Positions 25,714 to 35,465 of a DNA stretch of 64,000 nucleotides are shown here, piece after piece (the first letter of the stretch is position 1; each line of letters begins with the position of its first letter). Position numbers and translations under genes: made by a program. The stretch spans positions 1 through 64,000 of the forward strand of contig CALMJS010000026.1 in assembly GCA_937864535.1 (NCBI GenBank), written 5' to 3'. Origin of the DNA: an uncultured Paracoccaceae bacterium (lineage in GTDB: Bacteria > Pseudomonadota > Alphaproteobacteria > Rhodobacterales > Rhodobacteraceae). The notes beneath the pieces were generated by a model. The model saw only the letters and a program-made list of their open reading frames with translations, was not told where the DNA came from and did not search any database.

Positions 25714-26481
25714 ATGCCACGTTATGCGCTTCAGGTCGAATATCACGGAGCCCCCTTTGCCGGATGGCAAAGGCAGGCCGATCAGCCCTCGGTTCAGGGC
25801 GCGATCGAGGATGCCCTCGCAAAACTGGAACCCCGCGGCCACACAATCGCTGCTGCGGGGCGCACCGATGCGGGGGTTCATGCCACCCATCAGGTCGCCC
25901 ATTGCGATCTAGAGCGGGACTGGGACCCCTTTCGCCTGTCAGAGGCGCTGAATTTCCATCTCAAGCCGCTGCCGGTGTCCATTGTTCAGGCCGCGCGTGT
26001 GGCCGACGATTGGCACGCCCGGTTTTCGGCGGTGGAACGGCAATATCTGTTCCGGCTGGTCTGCCGCCGCGCCCCGCTCGCGCATGAGGCCGGGCTGGTC
26101 TGGCAGGCGAAACACCCGTTGGACCGCGCCGCGATGCAGGCCGGGGCTGACCGTCTGATCGGGCTGCACGATTTCACGACATTTCGGTCGTCGATCTGTC
26201 AGGCCGATAGCCCGGTCAAAACGCTGGATGAATTGCGCGTCGAAGAGATTGCCCGCCCCAACGGACAGGAATTCCATTTCCACGTTCGCGCCCGGTCATT
26301 TTTGCACAATCAGGTCCGGTCCTTTGTCGGCACGCTGGAACGGGTCGGCGCAGGGGCATGGACCCCGGACGATGTCACCGCCGCGCTAGAGGCCAAGGAT
26401 CGTGCCGCCTGCGGACCGGTCTGTCCGCCGCAGGGGCTGTATCTGGCGGGGGTGCGATACCCGGACGCGCCCTTTGCCTGA
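25714..26481 (+). CDS. truA: tRNA pseudouridine synthase A
   Basis: A 255-residue TruA enzyme modifying uridines 38-40 in the anticodon arm of tRNA. The catalytic Asp is in [15 protein letters not shown] (about 46-60); the opening [18 protein letters not shown] and [19 protein letters not shown] are family hallmarks. The upstream in-frame ATG at 25657 gives an atypical extension; [12 protein letters not shown] at 25714 fits the family. The stop is directly followed by the convergent TetR gene. Confidence 0.93.
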   Translation: MPRYALQVEYHGAPFAGWQRQADQPSVQGAIEDALAKLEPRGHTIAAAGRTDAGVHATHQVAHCDLERDWDPFRLSEALNFHLKPLPVSIVQAARVADDWHARFSAVERQYLFRLVCRRAPLAHEAGLVWQAKHPLDRAAMQAGADRLIGLHDFTTFRSSICQADSPVKTLDELRVEEIARPNGQEFHFHVRARSFLHNQVRSFVGTLERVGAGAWTPDDVTAALEAKDRAACGPVCPPQGLYLAGVRYPDAPFA

Positions 26482-27084
26482 TCAGGCGGGCTGGGTGAAG
26501 CCGGCCAAGAGCGTATCGGCGGTCAGCCCCGCCTCTTTGACAGACAGGCTCCGCCCCGACAGCAACCGCTGTAGCGCCAGCGCAGAGATCATTTCCGCCA
26601 TCAGCGTGCAATCGGCCTCGGGCGGGAGTTCGCCGCGCGGAATCCCGCGGCCGATCATCAGGGCGATATAGCGCGACAGGTCCTGCAAATAGGCATCGAG
26701 CGCGTGGCGGGCGTCCGCATTGGCCTGCGCCTCGGCAACGATAGAGCGGAATACGGGCCCCGCGCTGCTGCCCTCCCAATGGTCCATCAGATTCACCAAC
26801 AGTCCGGCAACATCGCGCCGCACCGAACCGGTGTTGGGATGGAATTCCGCGATCTTGTTGCGGTCATAAACCTCTAGCAAGAGCGCGGCCTTGGAGCCCC
26901 ACCATTTGTAGATGGTCGGTTTTCCGGCGCGGGCAGCGCGGGCGACAGCCTCGATCGTAAATCCCGACAGACCGCGTTCGGTCAAAACCTGTTCGGCGGC
27001 ATCCAGAACCGCGTCACGGGTTTCGGGATTGCGTTGGGCTCCGATAGAGCGGCGGCTGGGCTGGGTCACTGGGCGAGTCGGCAT
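26482..27084 (-). CDS. TetR/AcrR-family regulator
   Basis: A 200-residue TetR protein. The N-terminal helix-turn-helix is at about 22-68 (RDAVLDAAEQVLTERGLSGFTIEAVARAARAGKPTIYKWWGSKAALLLEVY), and the C-terminal half resembles the TetR_C_11 ligand domain. No obvious target is adjacent: truA is convergent and the TamA gene lies 243 nt away on the other strand. It may be autoregulatory or act elsewhere. Confidence 0.87.
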   Translation of the reverse strand: MPTRPVTQPSRRSIGAQRNPETRDAVLDAAEQVLTERGLSGFTIEAVARAARAGKPTIYKWWGSKAALLLEVYDRNKIAEFHPNTGSVRRDVAGLLVNLMDHWEGSSAGPVFRSIVAEAQANADARHALDAYLQDLSRYIALMIGRGIPRGELPPEADCTLMAEMISALALQRLLSGRSLSVKEAGLTADTLLAGFTQPA

Positions 27085-27326
27085 CCAAGATCACTACCCA
27101 GCCAGCGCCCCGAAGGTAAAGAGGGGCATTTGCACAGCACTCGGCAAGCGGCGCACGGGCGGCGTTTCAACTTTGCGGCTCCAACAGTCCCAGACAGCAA
27201 AGTTTCGCCCATCCCCTGCGGCAAGGATGCCCCACATGGGGTTTTTCCGATTTTGGCATTAGAAGCAGGGAACGATAGCCGATACATGGGCGTTAAAGTC
27301 AGATGAACGCCGACCGGGGGACTACC

Positions 27327-29126
27327 ATGCCAAAGCCAAACACCAAACGCGCCCTGCGTACCTTTGCGGCGGGCAGCGTCTTGTTGGCTCTGACGGGACT
27401 CGCGCCCGCGCAGGAACTGGACTTTGTTACCCCCGAACCCGTCGCAGACGCGCTGCGCCGTGCCTCGCTCACGGCTTCGGTTCTAGACGCTGAAGACACT
27501 GCCAGCGCGCAGGATCTCGTTGCCGCCGCGCGGGCGGATTATCGCCGCCTGCTGACGGCGCTCTACGCCGAAGGGTATTATGGCGGCTCTGTGTCGATCC
27601 TGATCGACGGACGCGAGGCCTCGACCATCGCGCCACTGGACGCGCCGAGCCAGGTAGCCCGCATCGAAGTGCGCGTTGATCCCGGACCGCAATTCCGCTT
27701 TGGCCGCGCTGAAGTGGCCCCCTTGGCCGAGGGCACCGCTATTCCTGAGGGTTTTGCCACCGGCCATATCGCCAAATCGGCCGAGGTGCAGGCCGCCCTG
27801 ACCGCCGCGATCGAGGCATGGCGGAATGAAGGCCACGCCAAGGCCAGCCTCGACAGCCAGCAGATCACCGCCCGCCACGCCGACACGACACTGGACGCGG
27901 TTGTGACCGTCGATCCGGGTGCGCAAAACACCTTTGGCCCGCTGACGGTGACGGGAAATACCGACGTGCGGGCCGACCGCATCGCCCATATCGCGGGCCT
28001 GCCGGTCGGGCAGGTATTTTCCCCTGACCAGCTAGAGCGGGCCGCAAACCGGCTGCGGCGCACGGGGGCGTTTTCCTCTGTCGCGATGATCGAGGCCGAC
28101 ACGGCCAACGCGGACAACAGCCTGCCGATCACCGCGCAGGTCGCCGAACTGCCGCCGCGCCGGATCGGGTTCGGGGCCGAGGTATCGTCGGTCGACGGGA
28201 TGACCCTGTCTGGCTACTGGCTACACCGCAATTTTCTGGGCGGTGCGGAACAGTTCCGCGTCGATGCCGAGGTGGCCGGTATCGCGGGCGAAACCGGCGG
28301 TGCCGACTATAGCCTAGGTGCGACACTGGATTACCCCCGCCCCTTTGCGGTCGATACGACCGGCACGCTGGCGCTGTCCTATGATCGTCTGGACGAGCCG
28401 AGCTATTTTCTGGAACAGATCACCGGCGAGGCCACAGTCGCCCGCCTGATCCGCGACGATCGCACGATTTCGGTCGGCCTCGGCTTTGTCACGGCCGAAA
28501 CCGAAGACAGCTTTGGCGAACGGACCTATTCGCTGCTGACCCTGCCGCTGAGCGGGACCATCGACCGGCGCGATAGCACGATGGATGCGAAAACCGGCTG
28601 GTATGCCGATCTGGACATCACGCCATTTCTGGGGTTCGGCGATGCCGGGAGCGGTGGGCGCATCTATGGCGATGGCCGCTATTACCAGAGCTTTGGCGCG
28701 GATCGGCAGGTCACCTTGGCAGTGCGCGGGCAGATGGGTTCGGTGGTCGGCGTTTCTGCCGCGCAGGCCCCTGCGGACTATCTGTTCTTTTCGGGTGGCG
28801 GCGGAACGGTGCGCGGCCAGTCCTATCAATCGCTGGGCGTCGATAACGGCGGCACCACCATTGGCGGCCTCAGCCTCGCCGCGATTTCGACCGAAGCCCG
28901 CGTGAGCGTCACCGACAGCATCGGGGTTGTCGGGTTCTTTGACGCGGGTTGGGTCGGCGCGCAGTCGCTGCCGTTCGACGATGCGAACTGGCATTCCGGC
29001 GCGGGCGTGGGCCTGCGCTATGATACCGGCATTGGCCCGATCCGGCTCGATGTTGCGACCCCCGCCTCCGGCGATACTGCTGGGCGTTCTGTCAATGTTT
29101 ACATCGGGATCGGACAGTCCTTCTGA
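27327..29126 (+). CDS. tamA: TamA-like outer-membrane assembly barrel (BamA family)
   Basis: A 599-residue Omp85 protein. A signal peptide (about 1-27, cut after APA) is followed by POTRA domains (about 90-280, for example FGPLTVTGNTDVRADRI). A C-terminal 16-strand barrel has the VRGQSYQS loop (the conserved VRGF/Y motif) and the terminal YIGIGQSF ending in Phe. With TamB it inserts autotransporters and other proteins in the outer membrane. ATG 27327 has GGGGG 7 nt upstream, better than ATG 27303. The stop overlaps the tamB ATG (TGATG). Confidence 0.9.
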   Translation: MPKPNTKRALRTFAAGSVLLALTGLAPAQELDFVTPEPVADALRRASLTASVLDAEDTASAQDLVAAARADYRRLLTALYAEGYYGGSVSILIDGREASTIAPLDAPSQVARIEVRVDPGPQFRFGRAEVAPLAEGTAIPEGFATGHIAKSAEVQAALTAAIEAWRNEGHAKASLDSQQITARHADTTLDAVVTVDPGAQNTFGPLTVTGNTDVRADRIAHIAGLPVGQVFSPDQLERAANRLRRTGAFSSVAMIEADTANADNSLPITAQVAELPPRRIGFGAEVSSVDGMTLSGYWLHRNFLGGAEQFRVDAEVAGIAGETGGADYSLGATLDYPRPFAVDTTGTLALSYDRLDEPSYFLEQITGEATVARLIRDDRTISVGLGFVTAETEDSFGERTYSLLTLPLSGTIDRRDSTMDAKTGWYADLDITPFLGFGDAGSGGRIYGDGRYYQSFGADRQVTLAVRGQMGSVVGVSAAQAPADYLFFSGGGGTVRGQSYQSLGVDNGGTTIGGLSLAAISTEARVSVTDSIGVVGFFDAGWVGAQSLPFDDANWHSGAGVGLRYDTGIGPIRLDVATPASGDTAGRSVNVYIGIGQSF

Positions 29127-32100
29127 TGCGCTATACCTCTGTTGTTGCCCTAGGCTTTTTCACGATCGCCCCGACGCTGGTGGTTCTGGCCCAGGACGCC
29201 GAACAGGCCGACACCGGCCTGATCGCCAGTTTCCTGACCGATAACCTGTCGGGCGCGGGCCGGCAGGTGAACATCTACGGGTTTTCCGGTGCGCTGAGTT
29301 CCAAAGCCACCATCGACAAGATCACCATCGCCGATGACGAGGGCATCTGGCTGACCGCCGAAGGGCTGGTTCTGGACTGGAACCGCGCGGCGCTGCTGAC
29401 CGGCCGGATCGAAGTGTCCGACCTCTCGGCCGCGAGGATCGAAGTCACCCGCGTCCCGCAGACCGAGGCGCAGGCCCCGTCCACGACCACCACCCCCTTT
29501 GCCCTGCCCGATCTGCCGGTTTCGGTCGATGTGTCCCATATGGCGATTGCCGAACTGGCGCTGGGTGCGCCGATTTTGGGCGATGCGATTGCCCTGACCA
29601 TCGACGGGTCGGCGAAATTGGCGGGCGGCGACGGCACCGCAAACCTGTCGGCCACCCGGATCGACGGCGACCAAGGCACCTTTGCCATCGACGGCAGCTA
29701 TTCCAACGACAGCCGCGAAATGGGGCTGAACCTGACCCTGTCCGAGGGACCGGACGGCATCGCGGCACGGTTGATCGATCTGCCGGGTCGTCCCTCGGTC
29801 GATCTGGCCATCGCAGGCACCGGACCTATCGACAGCTATAGTGCGACCCTGACGCTGGCCACCGATGGCCAACAGCGGCTGGCGGGCGGGCTGACACTGA
29901 TCACCACCCCCGCCGACACGGCAGAGGGCACGCCGACCAAAGGGTTCGAACTGGATGTCGGCGGCGATGTCACCGCGCTGTTCCTGCCGGAATATCGCGA
30001 TTTCTTTGGTCCCGACGTGAAACTGGCCGCCAAGGGGCAACGCGACGACACAGGGCGGCTGGATTTGTCGGCGCTGACCCTTTCGACCCAATCGCTGCGG
30101 CTGGATGGCACGCTGCAGATCGGCGCAGATGGCTGGCCGGAACGGTTCGCCCTGACAGGCGATATTGCGGATGCCTCTGGCGCGGCGGTGACGCTGCCGC
30201 TGGCGGGACCGGTCACGCAGGTCCAGACGGCGCAGATGGACATCGCCTTTGACGCGGCGCAGGGCAGCGCGTGGACCGCCGATATCACCGCCACAGGATT
30301 TAACCGTCCCGGTCTGGGCCTGCCCGATCTGACCCTGTCCGGAGGCGGGACCATTGACCGCGCGACTGGGTCGGTCAACGCACGGCTCAGCTATGCCGCC
30401 AGCGGTATCACGCTGGGCAATGCGGGCATGTCCGAAGCCTTGGGGGACCGTCTGGGCGGCGATATCAGCGTCGATTACACCAGCGGCGGCCGGGTGAACC
30501 TGTCGCAATTCACTCTCTCGGGCGCCGGGATTGACGGGCAACTGTCGGCCCTGATCACCGGGTTCGGCGGCGAGGTTGCGATTGCGCCGAAACTGCGCCT
30601 GAGCGTGAGCGGCCTCGACCGGTTTGACACCTTGGCCGGTTTGCCGGGACTGGCGGGAGACGCCAATATGACGCTCTATGGTCGGGTCCTGCCTCTGTCC
30701 GGTGCTGCCGATCTCGCCCTGGTCGCCAAAACCGCCGACCTCGAAATCGGGCAGGATGAGGTAGACGCGCTGATCGCCGGGGCTGGCAGCCTCGCGCTGA
30801 CGGTGAACCGCAACGAAAACGGAACCTTCCTGCGCAACCTGTCAATGACGACGCAGAGCACGACGCTGACCGGCGATGTCGCCCTTGGCGCTGACACGAT
30901 GACCGGCGCGCTGGCGGTGCAAACCTTGGCCGACGGCCTGATCCCCGGCGCAACCGGCGTTCTGGCCGCGACGATTGACGCCGCGCAGGACGCCGAAGGG
31001 CTGTTGACCGCAGAGGCCGACATCACCCGCGACGGCGACGTGATTTCCCTCGCTCTGGCTCTGCCGACGACAGGCGCGGGCACCATCGGCGGCACCCTGT
31101 CCCTGACCGATCTGGCGCAATTCAGCGGCCTCGCCGGACAACAATTGTCCGGGGCGCTGGACGCGCAGATCAACGGCACAATGACCCGCGATGCGACCGA
31201 ATTGGCGATTAATCTGACCGCCACTGGAGATGACCTCGGCACCGGGATCGAGGCGGTCGACACGCTCTTGGCCGGTCAGGGCAGCCTGTCGGGGCAGATC
31301 AGCCGCAGCGGTTCCACGTTTGCGGTCCGTGGTCTGAACCTTGCTTTTCCGAACGTGACGCTCTCGGGCGACTTTTCGCAGTCGGACACCGGGCGCAGCG
31401 CCAGCATGAGCGGACGTCTGGCCAATATCGGCCTCTTTGCCCCCGATTTCAGCGGGCCATTGTCGGTCAATGTCAATGCCACGGCCGATCCGGCGGGCAC
31501 ATGGACCGTGGACGCGGACGCGACCGGGCCCAGCGGCACGACCGCCACCGTTGGCGGCTCCGTCGCCGCCACAGGCCAGAGCGATCTGGACCTGCGCGGC
31601 GCGATCCCTCTGGCGTTGCTGAACGGCGTGCTGGACCCGCGCCGGTTGGGCGGAACCGCGCAATTCGACCTCGGCCTGAACGGCACACCGAGCCTGAGCG
31701 CCCTGTCCGGCACGATTTCGACCACCGGAGCCAGCCTGTCCGCCCCCACACTGGGGCAATCCCTGACCGACATCGGTGGTACGGTGCGGCTGAACGGCGG
31801 ACGTGCGACGATCGACCTGACCGGACAGGCCACCGCAGGCGGCGGTGTCGCCCTATCGGGGCCAGTGACCCTATCGGGGCGCTATCCGGCCGAACTGGTC
31901 GCGACCCTGTCCAATCTGACGTTGCGCGATCCGGTGCTCTATGAAACCACCGCCTCTGGCGCGATTGCGATCACTGGCGGGTTGTCCGGCGGGGCCGCGA
32001 TCAGTGGCACCATCACCCTTGGCCCGACCGAGGTCCGCGTACCCTCCTCTACCGTCAGTTCGCTGGGCGATTTGCCCGATGTCACGCATCTGTCCACGCC

Positions 32101-32881
32101 CGCTGCTGTCGCGGCGACCCTGTCGCGCGCAGGGCTGACGACCAGCGGCACCAGCGCCGAGGGCAGCAGCGCCTCCGGTCCGGCCTATCCGCTGGACCTG
32201 ACGATCAACGCCCCGTCGCGGGTGTTCATCCGGGGCCGCGGTCTGGATGCTGAACTGGGCGGATCGCTGCGCCTGACCGGCACCAGCGCGAATGTGATCC
32301 CGTCCGGTGAATTCAACCTCGTTCGGGGGCGGCTGGATATCTTGCAGCAGCGGTTCGACCTGACCGAAGGTTCGGCCAGCCTGCAGGGGCAATTCGACCC
32401 CGTGCTACGGCTGGTGGCAACGACCCAGTCCGAAACCGGCACCAGCATCAGCGTCGTGATCGACGGGTCCGCCTCTGATCCGCAGGTCTCGTTCGAGAGC
32501 AGCCCTGACCTGCCGCAGGACGAAGTGCTGTCGCAGTTGATTTTTGGTCGCGATCTGTCGCAGATTTCCGCGCTTCAGGCCGTGCAACTTGCGGCGGCGG
32601 TCGGCACGCTGGCGGGTCGTGGCGGCGGCGGGATTGTCGACAAAATCCGCCTGACCGCAGGGCTCGACGATCTGGATGTGACCTCGGACGATGCGGGCAA
32701 TGCTGCCGTCCGCGCCGGAAAATACCTGACAGAGAATATCTACACCGATGTCACGGTCAGCAGCAGCGGCACCGCCGATGTGAACCTGAACCTCGACCTG
32801 ACGGATTCGATCACCGCAAAGGGCAGCCTTGGCGCGGATGGTACCTCGGGTTTGGGGGTCTTCTTTGAGAAAGACTATTGA
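29126..32881 (+). CDS. tamB: TamB-like translocation and assembly module protein (DUF490)
   Basis: A 1251-residue repetitive beta-rich protein. The N-terminal signal anchor MRYTSVVALGFFTIAPTLVVLA is followed by long arrays of hydrophobic alternating strands. The C-terminal DUF490/TamB domain (about 1080-1251) contains SGEFNLVRGRLDILQQRFDL, LPQDEVLSQLIFGRDLSQIS and DLDVTSDDAGNAAVRAGKYLTENIY. It spans the periplasm from the inner membrane to TamA. Translationally coupled to tamA and, at its 3' end, to a hemerythrin gene. Confidence 0.9.
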   Translation: MRYTSVVALGFFTIAPTLVVLAQDAEQADTGLIASFLTDNLSGAGRQVNIYGFSGALSSKATIDKITIADDEGIWLTAEGLVLDWNRAALLTGRIEVSDLSAARIEVTRVPQTEAQAPSTTTTPFALPDLPVSVDVSHMAIAELALGAPILGDAIALTIDGSAKLAGGDGTANLSATRIDGDQGTFAIDGSYSNDSREMGLNLTLSEGPDGIAARLIDLPGRPSVDLAIAGTGPIDSYSATLTLATDGQQRLAGGLTLITTPADTAEGTPTKGFELDVGGDVTALFLPEYRDFFGPDVKLAAKGQRDDTGRLDLSALTLSTQSLRLDGTLQIGADGWPERFALTGDIADASGAAVTLPLAGPVTQVQTAQMDIAFDAAQGSAWTADITATGFNRPGLGLPDLTLSGGGTIDRATGSVNARLSYAASGITLGNAGMSEALGDRLGGDISVDYTSGGRVNLSQFTLSGAGIDGQLSALITGFGGEVAIAPKLRLSVSGLDRFDTLAGLPGLAGDANMTLYGRVLPLSGAADLALVAKTADLEIGQDEVDALIAGAGSLALTVNRNENGTFLRNLSMTTQSTTLTGDVALGADTMTGALAVQTLADGLIPGATGVLAATIDAAQDAEGLLTAEADITRDGDVISLALALPTTGAGTIGGTLSLTDLAQFSGLAGQQLSGALDAQINGTMTRDATELAINLTATGDDLGTGIEAVDTLLAGQGSLSGQISRSGSTFAVRGLNLAFPNVTLSGDFSQSDTGRSASMSGRLANIGLFAPDFSGPLSVNVNATADPAGTWTVDADATGPSGTTATVGGSVAATGQSDLDLRGAIPLALLNGVLDPRRLGGTAQFDLGLNGTPSLSALSGTISTTGASLSAPTLGQSLTDIGGTVRLNGGRATIDLTGQATAGGGVALSGPVTLSGRYPAELVATLSNLTLRDPVLYETTASGAIAITGGLSGGAAISGTITLGPTEVRVPSSTVSSLGDLPDVTHLSTPAAVAATLSRAGLTTSGTSAEGSSASGPAYPLDLTINAPSRVFIRGRGLDAELGGSLRLTGTSANVIPSGEFNLVRGRLDILQQRFDLTEGSASLQGQFDPVLRLVATTQSETGTSISVVIDGSASDPQVSFESSPDLPQDEVLSQLIFGRDLSQISALQAVQLAAAVGTLAGRGGGGIVDKIRLTAGLDDLDVTSDDAGNAAVRAGKYLTENIYTDVTVSSSGTADVNLNLDLTDSITAKGSLGADGTSGLGVFFEKDY

Positions 32882-33447
32882 TGAGCACGCTTGATCTGAA
32901 AAACCGGACCGGCCTGCCCGATGCCTTGCGGGTGCTGCTGGCCGACTATCCGCGCGATCTCTGGGCGAACGATCCGGGGTTTCACGGTCTGGTCTCGTTC
33001 TGGCTGGATCGGCACATGTCGTTCCGGCGACTGCTGGCCGCGATGACCGAGGAAACCGAACGCCTGCTGGATAAGGGCGATCCGCAGCGGTTCGGGTCCC
33101 GCCTGTCGCGGCTGGGGTCGATGTTCGTGCAGGACCTGCACGGCCATCACATGATCGAGGACCATCAGTATTTCCCGAAGCTGATCACATTTGATCACCG
33201 TCTGACCCGCGGTTTTGACATTCTGGACAAGGACCATCAGGCGCTGGACGGGTTGCTGAACGACTTTGTCGGCTCGGCCAATCAGGTGCTGACCCGTCTT
33301 GATGATGCTGCGGCGCGGCAAACTGCGGCGGGCGGGTTTCACGGCGATCTGGCCCGGCTCAACGGCCTGATCGAACGCCATCTGACCGACGAAGAAGATC
33401 TGATCGTCCCGGTCATCCTGAAATTCGGTGAAGACGCCATCCATTAA
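32881..33447 (+). CDS. Hemerythrin HHE-domain protein
   Basis: A 188-residue four-helix hemerythrin-like protein. Likely di-iron ligands are the His and carboxylates in WLDRHMSF (H45), GHHMIEDHQYFPK, LDKDHQALD (H119) and LIERHLTDEEDLIVP (H167). Such proteins bind O2 or NO or sense redox and iron. ATG 32881 shares its A with the TGA of tamB, an odd partner for envelope assembly, suggesting transcriptional riding rather than a shared function. A TTG three bases earlier is possible but unnecessary. Confidence 0.83.
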   Translation: MSTLDLKNRTGLPDALRVLLADYPRDLWANDPGFHGLVSFWLDRHMSFRRLLAAMTEETERLLDKGDPQRFGSRLSRLGSMFVQDLHGHHMIEDHQYFPKLITFDHRLTRGFDILDKDHQALDGLLNDFVGSANQVLTRLDDAAARQTAAGGFHGDLARLNGLIERHLTDEEDLIVPVILKFGEDAIH

Positions 33448-33455
33448 GCGATTCC

Positions 33456-33469
33456 AATTTGATCAATTG
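33456..33469. promoter_or_regulatory. TTTGATCAA-type operator upstream of gntR
   Basis: AATTTGATCAATTG contains a TTTGATCAA core, 48 nt before the predicted start of the GntR regulator. The same core recurs at 36964-36973, 37274-37283 and 41626-41635 in the polyamine locus, so this is probably an autoregulatory site. Confidence 0.6.
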
Positions 33470-33516
33470 CGCGGCCTGCGGCAATATCCACGGGCAAGTG
33501 AAGAGAGGATCGCGCC

Positions 33517-34173
33517 TTGGACGCAATGACCAGCAAAGTGCCTGCGCATGAAACCGTGTATCGGCGGCTCCGGGATATGATCCTTTGCGGGGAATTCGAA
33601 CCCGGTCAGGCGGTGACGATCCAGGGGCTGGTCGCCAACCTCGAGGCTGGCATGACCCCCGTCCGCGAGGCAATCCGCCGATTGACCGCCGAAAACGGGC
33701 TGGAGTTCATGGGCAACCGCAGGGTTTGCGTGCCGATCCTGCGCCCCGAGGATATCGAGGAACTGGCATTCTCGCGGCTGGCGCTCGAACCGCAACTGGC
33801 GATCTGGGCGGCCGAGAGGATCACGTCGGAGGATATTATCGACCTCGAGCGGATCGACGAAGAGGTCAACCGCGCCATCGCCCGTGGCGATGTCCGCAAC
33901 TATCTACTGCACAATTACCGGTTCCATGCGCGGCTCTATGCCGTATCGCAGGCCCGCACGACGCTGGCGCTGGCCGATGCGCTCTGGCTGCGGATGGGAC
34001 CCAGCCTGCGCGTCATGGGCGGGCGGTTTGGCACCGCGATCCTGGATGACAAACACGCCGATGCGATTGCAGGGCTGCGGCGCGGTGATCCGGTCGCCGT
34101 GGGTGCCGCCATTCACGACGACATCGCCCAAGGCTTTGCGCAGATCCGCGCCTCGCTGCCTGTGACGGCCTAG
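33517..34173 (+). CDS. GntR/FadR-family regulator of the polyamine locus
   Basis: A 218-residue GntR protein. The winged helix is at about 10-75 (ETVYRRLRDMILCGEFEPGQAVTIQGLVANL, TPVREAIRRLTAENG), with an FCD-type all-helical effector domain (about 85-210) whose metal-site pattern includes HNYRFHARLY and AAIHDDIAQG. The TTG at 33517 is 8 nt from AGAGAGG and is preferred over ATG 33526, which would be 17 nt away. It is convergent with the oxidase gene (4-nt overlap). The recurring TTTGATCAAA palindromes make it the likely local regulator of polyamine uptake and breakdown. Confidence 0.82.
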   Translation: MDAMTSKVPAHETVYRRLRDMILCGEFEPGQAVTIQGLVANLEAGMTPVREAIRRLTAENGLEFMGNRRVCVPILRPEDIEELAFSRLALEPQLAIWAAERITSEDIIDLERIDEEVNRAIARGDVRNYLLHNYRFHARLYAVSQARTTLALADALWLRMGPSLRVMGGRFGTAILDDKHADAIAGLRRGDPVAVGAAIHDDIAQGFAQIRASLPVTA

Positions 34174-35465
34174 AGCCGGTCGCGCAGCCCGAACCAGAGC
34201 ATCGCCAGAACCAGCAGCGGCCAGCGCAGAGCCGCGCCGCCGGGAAAGACCTGCGTCGGCACGCTGGCCATCACGTCGAACCGTTCGGCCTGACCGGCGA
34301 TTGCCTCGGCAGCCAGTTTTCCGGCGAGCGTGGCAATTGCGACTCCGTGGCCGGAATAACCCGACATCGACAGGATATTGCCCGACAGCCGTTCGAAATG
34401 CGGCATCCGGTTCATCGTGATCGCGAGCGTCCCGCCCCACGCATAATCGACGCGCAGATTCCCCAGCTGCGGGAAAATCTGCGACATGGGTTTACGAACG
34501 AGGCTCTCGATATCGCGAGGGAACCGATAGCCGTAACTCTCGCCACCGCCGAACAACATCCGCCCATCGTCCGAGAGGCGGAAGTAATTGATCACAAACT
34601 TGCTGTCGGCGACCGCGTGGTCGTTCTTTAGCACCGCATCCGGGTCGGGGAGCGGCTCGGTGGCGATGATGAAATTGTTGATCGGCATGACGCGGGCCGC
34701 AACGCGTTTTTGCATATGGCCCAGATAGCCGTTGCAGCCCAACACCACATGATCGGCAACGACCTGCCCTGTGGCGGTTTTCACCGTGGCGGGCTGGCCC
34801 TCAACCACCTCGGTGACGCGGGTTTGTTCATAGATTTCAACGCCTTCCACCAGACAGGCCCGCGCGAGGCCCAGCGCAAAGCGCAGCGGGTGAATATGCC
34901 CGCCCGACATATCCAACGTGCCGCCGTAATAGGCGTCCGAGGCCACGAGGTCCCGGATCTGATCCCGGTTCAGCGGCGTGATCTGGTCATGACCATAGTC
35001 GCGCGCCAGCCGTTCGGCATAGGCGTGATAGCCGGACACAAACCGCGCCCGATGGGCGGCGTGGATGATCCCCGGCGTCCAACCCGCATTGCAGCCATGC
35101 GCAGCGTCCAGATCACGGACCAGTTGCGCGCTCTCGCGCCCCAGATCCCACAGGCGGCGGGCATGATCCAGACCGACCATCTGCTCCAGATCGTCCTGGT
35201 CCAGCCGCTGATCCGCCGCCACCTGACCGCCATTGCGACCAGAGGCGCCAAAACCGACGCGCTGCGCCTCGACCAAGACAACCCGATACCCGCGCTGCGC
35301 CAAATGCAGCGCCGAAGACAGACCCGTGAATCCTCCTCCGACAACGCAGACATCGGCGCGGACCGACCCGGCCAGTTGCGGCTGTTTCGGCAGCGGTTCT
35401 GCCGTCGCGGCATAGTAACTGGCCGGGTAGGCACCCGGCCGGTCATTTGCGGTTAGAACGTCCAT
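34170..35465 (-). CDS. puuB: FAD-dependent oxidoreductase, PuuB-like gamma-glutamylputrescine oxidase
   Basis: A 431-residue DAO-family flavoprotein. The dinucleotide-binding motif VCVVGGGFTGLSSALHLAQRGY lies at about 39-60, followed by GASGRNGGQ, and the C-terminal flavin segment is MSGYSGHGVAIATLAGKLAAEAI. Predicted step: oxidation of a gamma-glutamylated polyamine to the aldehyde with release of ammonia and H2O2. The start overlaps the aminotransferase stop (TGATG), and a PuuA-like ligase is encoded at the far end of the locus. Sarcosine or glycine oxidase is an alternative within the family. Confidence 0.77.
   Translation of the reverse strand: MDVLTANDRPGAYPASYYAATAEPLPKQPQLAGSVRADVCVVGGGFTGLSSALHLAQRGYRVVLVEAQRVGFGASGRNGGQVAADQRLDQDDLEQMVGLDHARRLWDLGRESAQLVRDLDAAHGCNAGWTPGIIHAAHRARFVSGYHAYAERLARDYGHDQITPLNRDQIRDLVASDAYYGGTLDMSGGHIHPLRFALGLARACLVEGVEIYEQTRVTEVVEGQPATVKTATGQVVADHVVLGCNGYLGHMQKRVAARVMPINNFIIATEPLPDPDAVLKNDHAVADSKFVINYFRLSDDGRMLFGGGESYGYRFPRDIESLVRKPMSQIFPQLGNLRVDYAWGGTLAITMNRMPHFERLSGNILSMSGYSGHGVAIATLAGKLAAEAIAGQAERFDVMASVPTQVFPGGAALRWPLLVLAMLWFGLRDRL

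Noticed and set aside
27229-27246. CCCC-ACAT-GGGG plus TTTTT as a terminator before tamA
   Set aside because: Only a 4-bp stem, and no plus-strand gene ends upstream that would need it.
29150-30541. 463-codon minus-strand frame inside tamB
   Set aside because: Shadow of the repetitive tamB sequence; composition unlike a protein.
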